Of a stretch of DNA of 13,367 nt, positions 12,470 through 13,367 are shown piece after piece. Numbering within the stretch: position 1 is the first letter of the stretch; each line of letters opens with the position of its first letter. Location of the stretch: the NCBI GenBank assembly GCA_030613125.1, contig JAUWMO010000057.1, forward strand, positions 1 through 13,367. Reading direction: 5' to 3'. Origin of the DNA: Bacteroidota bacterium. Its GTDB lineage: Bacteria; Bacteroidota; Bacteroidia; Bacteroidales; VadinHA17. The notes beneath the pieces were generated by a model. The model made no database searches. It saw only the letters and a program-made list of their open reading frames with translations, and was not told where the DNA came from. Both the position numbers and the translations under genes were made by a program.

Positions 12470-13303
12470 TCAATCTTCTGTTACCGATTCTTCAGATAAT
12501 CGGGCCTCATCCTTTTTAATAATTCCCTTCGAAATCCTGATGCCAATCTCATATAAAACCAATAAAGGCAAACAAACCAATACCTGGCTGAAAATATCGG
12601 GAGGAGTAATAATGGCTGAAAGGAGGAGGATCACAACAATAGAATGCCTTCTGTACTTCCTTAAGAATTCTGGTGTCACCAGGCCCACTTTTGTCAGAAA
12701 ATATACTATTATTGGCAATTCAAAAATGATCCCGCTGGCAAAAGTTACCGAAGCAACAGTTGAAATATAGGATCTTAGGTTAATCTGGTTTAAAACCTGT
12801 TCACTGACTGTATAAGAACCAAGAAAATGAACCGAAAGGGGACAGATGAGGTAAAACCCAAATAAAACACCAAGCATAAAAAGGACAGAACTATAAAAAA
12901 CAGCCCCCTGGGCATGGCTTTTTTCTTTGCGATATAATGCCGGTTTTAAAAAACACCAGAACTCCCAAAAAATGTATGGAAAGGCAACAATTATCCCAGA
13001 TAAAATAGATATCATAATATGTGTCATAAACTGACCTGCCATCTGGATATTTATGACCTGAAAAGGTTTGGAATTTATACATAACTTTTCAACATAGATT
13101 AAATTTCCAAGCAAACAGAACATTCTGTTTGTAAAAAACCCTGGTGACTTGGGAGCAAGTATGATTTTATCGAAAAGAATATCTTTAAAGATAAAAGCCA
13201 GAACAGCAAATAAGACTATAGCCAGAATAGAGCGAACTAAATGCCACCTGAATTCTTCCAGATGCTGCAGAAATGACATTTCGCTTGCATTTTTTTTTAC
13301 CAT
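12470..13303 (-). CDS. tatC: TatC, core subunit of the twin-arginine protein translocase
   Basis: TatC is the inner-membrane receptor that binds twin-arginine signal peptides and, with TatA, moves folded proteins across. The start at 13303 gives MVKKNASEMSFLQHLEEFRW (277 residues), matching the normal cytosolic N-terminus; an earlier in-frame ATG at 13351 would add 16 residues and is less likely. Seen: the signal-binding HLEEFR at 14-19 (Glu16/Glu17); six hydrophobic segments near 24-42, 95-116, 134-157, 181-204, 218-232 and 239-257; the FWEFWCFLKPALYRKE cytosolic loop at 112-127 with conserved Glu127; and TPPDIFSQ at 233-240. An enlarged first external loop (51-90, with three cysteines/histidine-free APKSPGF...MAGQF) is usual in Bacteroidota TatC. 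No tatA or tatB gene lies nearby. It precedes lptB, a neighbourhood I recall from other Bacteroidota. Confidence 0.95.
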   Translation of the reverse strand: MVKKNASEMSFLQHLEEFRWHLVRSILAIVLFAVLAFIFKDILFDKIILAPKSPGFFTNRMFCLLGNLIYVEKLCINSKPFQVINIQMAGQFMTHIMISILSGIIVAFPYIFWEFWCFLKPALYRKEKSHAQGAVFYSSVLFMLGVLFGFYLICPLSVHFLGSYTVSEQVLNQINLRSYISTVASVTFASGIIFELPIIVYFLTKVGLVTPEFLRKYRRHSIVVILLLSAIITPPDIFSQVLVCLPLLVLYEIGIRISKGIIKKDEARLSEESVTED

Positions 13304-13367
13304 TTCTAAATAAAATTTGTTTTGAAAGAATCCATAATTGTATTTTACCATGCAAAGAAAATAAACT

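Noticed and set aside
13304..13351. ATG 13351 as the tatC start
   Set aside because: It adds an aromatic-rich 16-residue tail ahead of the standard MVKKNASEMSFLQHLEE N-terminus; 13303 fits the family better.
1..13367. CRISPR array, toxin-antitoxin, restriction or other defence system, or biosynthetic cluster
   Set aside because: No regularly spaced repeats, small paired genes, nucleases or synthase domains were seen on either strand.

Overview
The window looks like chromosomal DNA from a member of the Bacteroidota, probably a Bacteroidales/Marinilabiliales-like anaerobe or marine relative. The signs are an AT-rich base composition, almost no Shine-Dalgarno sequences, several upstream boxes of the Bacteroidota -7 type (TAnnTTTG), lipoproteins with relaxed lipoboxes, a large secreted Asp-box (BNR) propeller protein, and ClpX, trigger factor, LptB and TatC proteins of Bacteroidota character. 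The genus is inference.

Layout. (1) Bases 1-253 (minus) hold the N-terminal part of a small lipoprotein that continues off the left edge. (2) Bases 471-3681 (plus) hold a class I SAM-dependent methyltransferase followed after 4 bases by a secreted Asp-box protein. (3) After a 374-base gap containing an inverted-repeat element and a strong hairpin come thyA and folA (plus), the paired thymidylate/folate genes, then two paralogous uncharacterised lipoproteins. (4) A near-perfect bidirectional terminator at 7351-7381 separates these from the convergent minus-strand block. (5) That block, read right to left, is tRNA-Leu(UAG), tig, clpP, clpX: the ribosome-bound chaperone next to the ClpXP protease, a widely conserved order. 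A compact transposon-like (MITE-like) insertion of about 150 bases, with flanking 10-base direct repeats, sits between clpP and clpX. (6) Bases 11311-11568 (plus) hold a start-less C-terminal remnant of an SMP-30/NHL-type propeller protein. (7) Further right, still on minus, lie lptB (LPS export ATPase) and tatC (twin-arginine translocase).

Most of the window is core housekeeping: dTMP synthesis with dihydrofolate recycling, nascent-chain folding and ATP-dependent proteolysis, LPS export, and Tat secretion. The accessory content is the methyltransferase/Asp-box pair, the tandem lipoproteins, the decayed propeller gene and the two inverted-repeat elements. I see no defence system, CRISPR array, intact transposase or biosynthetic cluster. 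The items most worth a second look are the clpP-clpX insertion element, the lipoprotein pair with four shared cysteines beside thyA-folA, and the gene remnant beside the tRNA.
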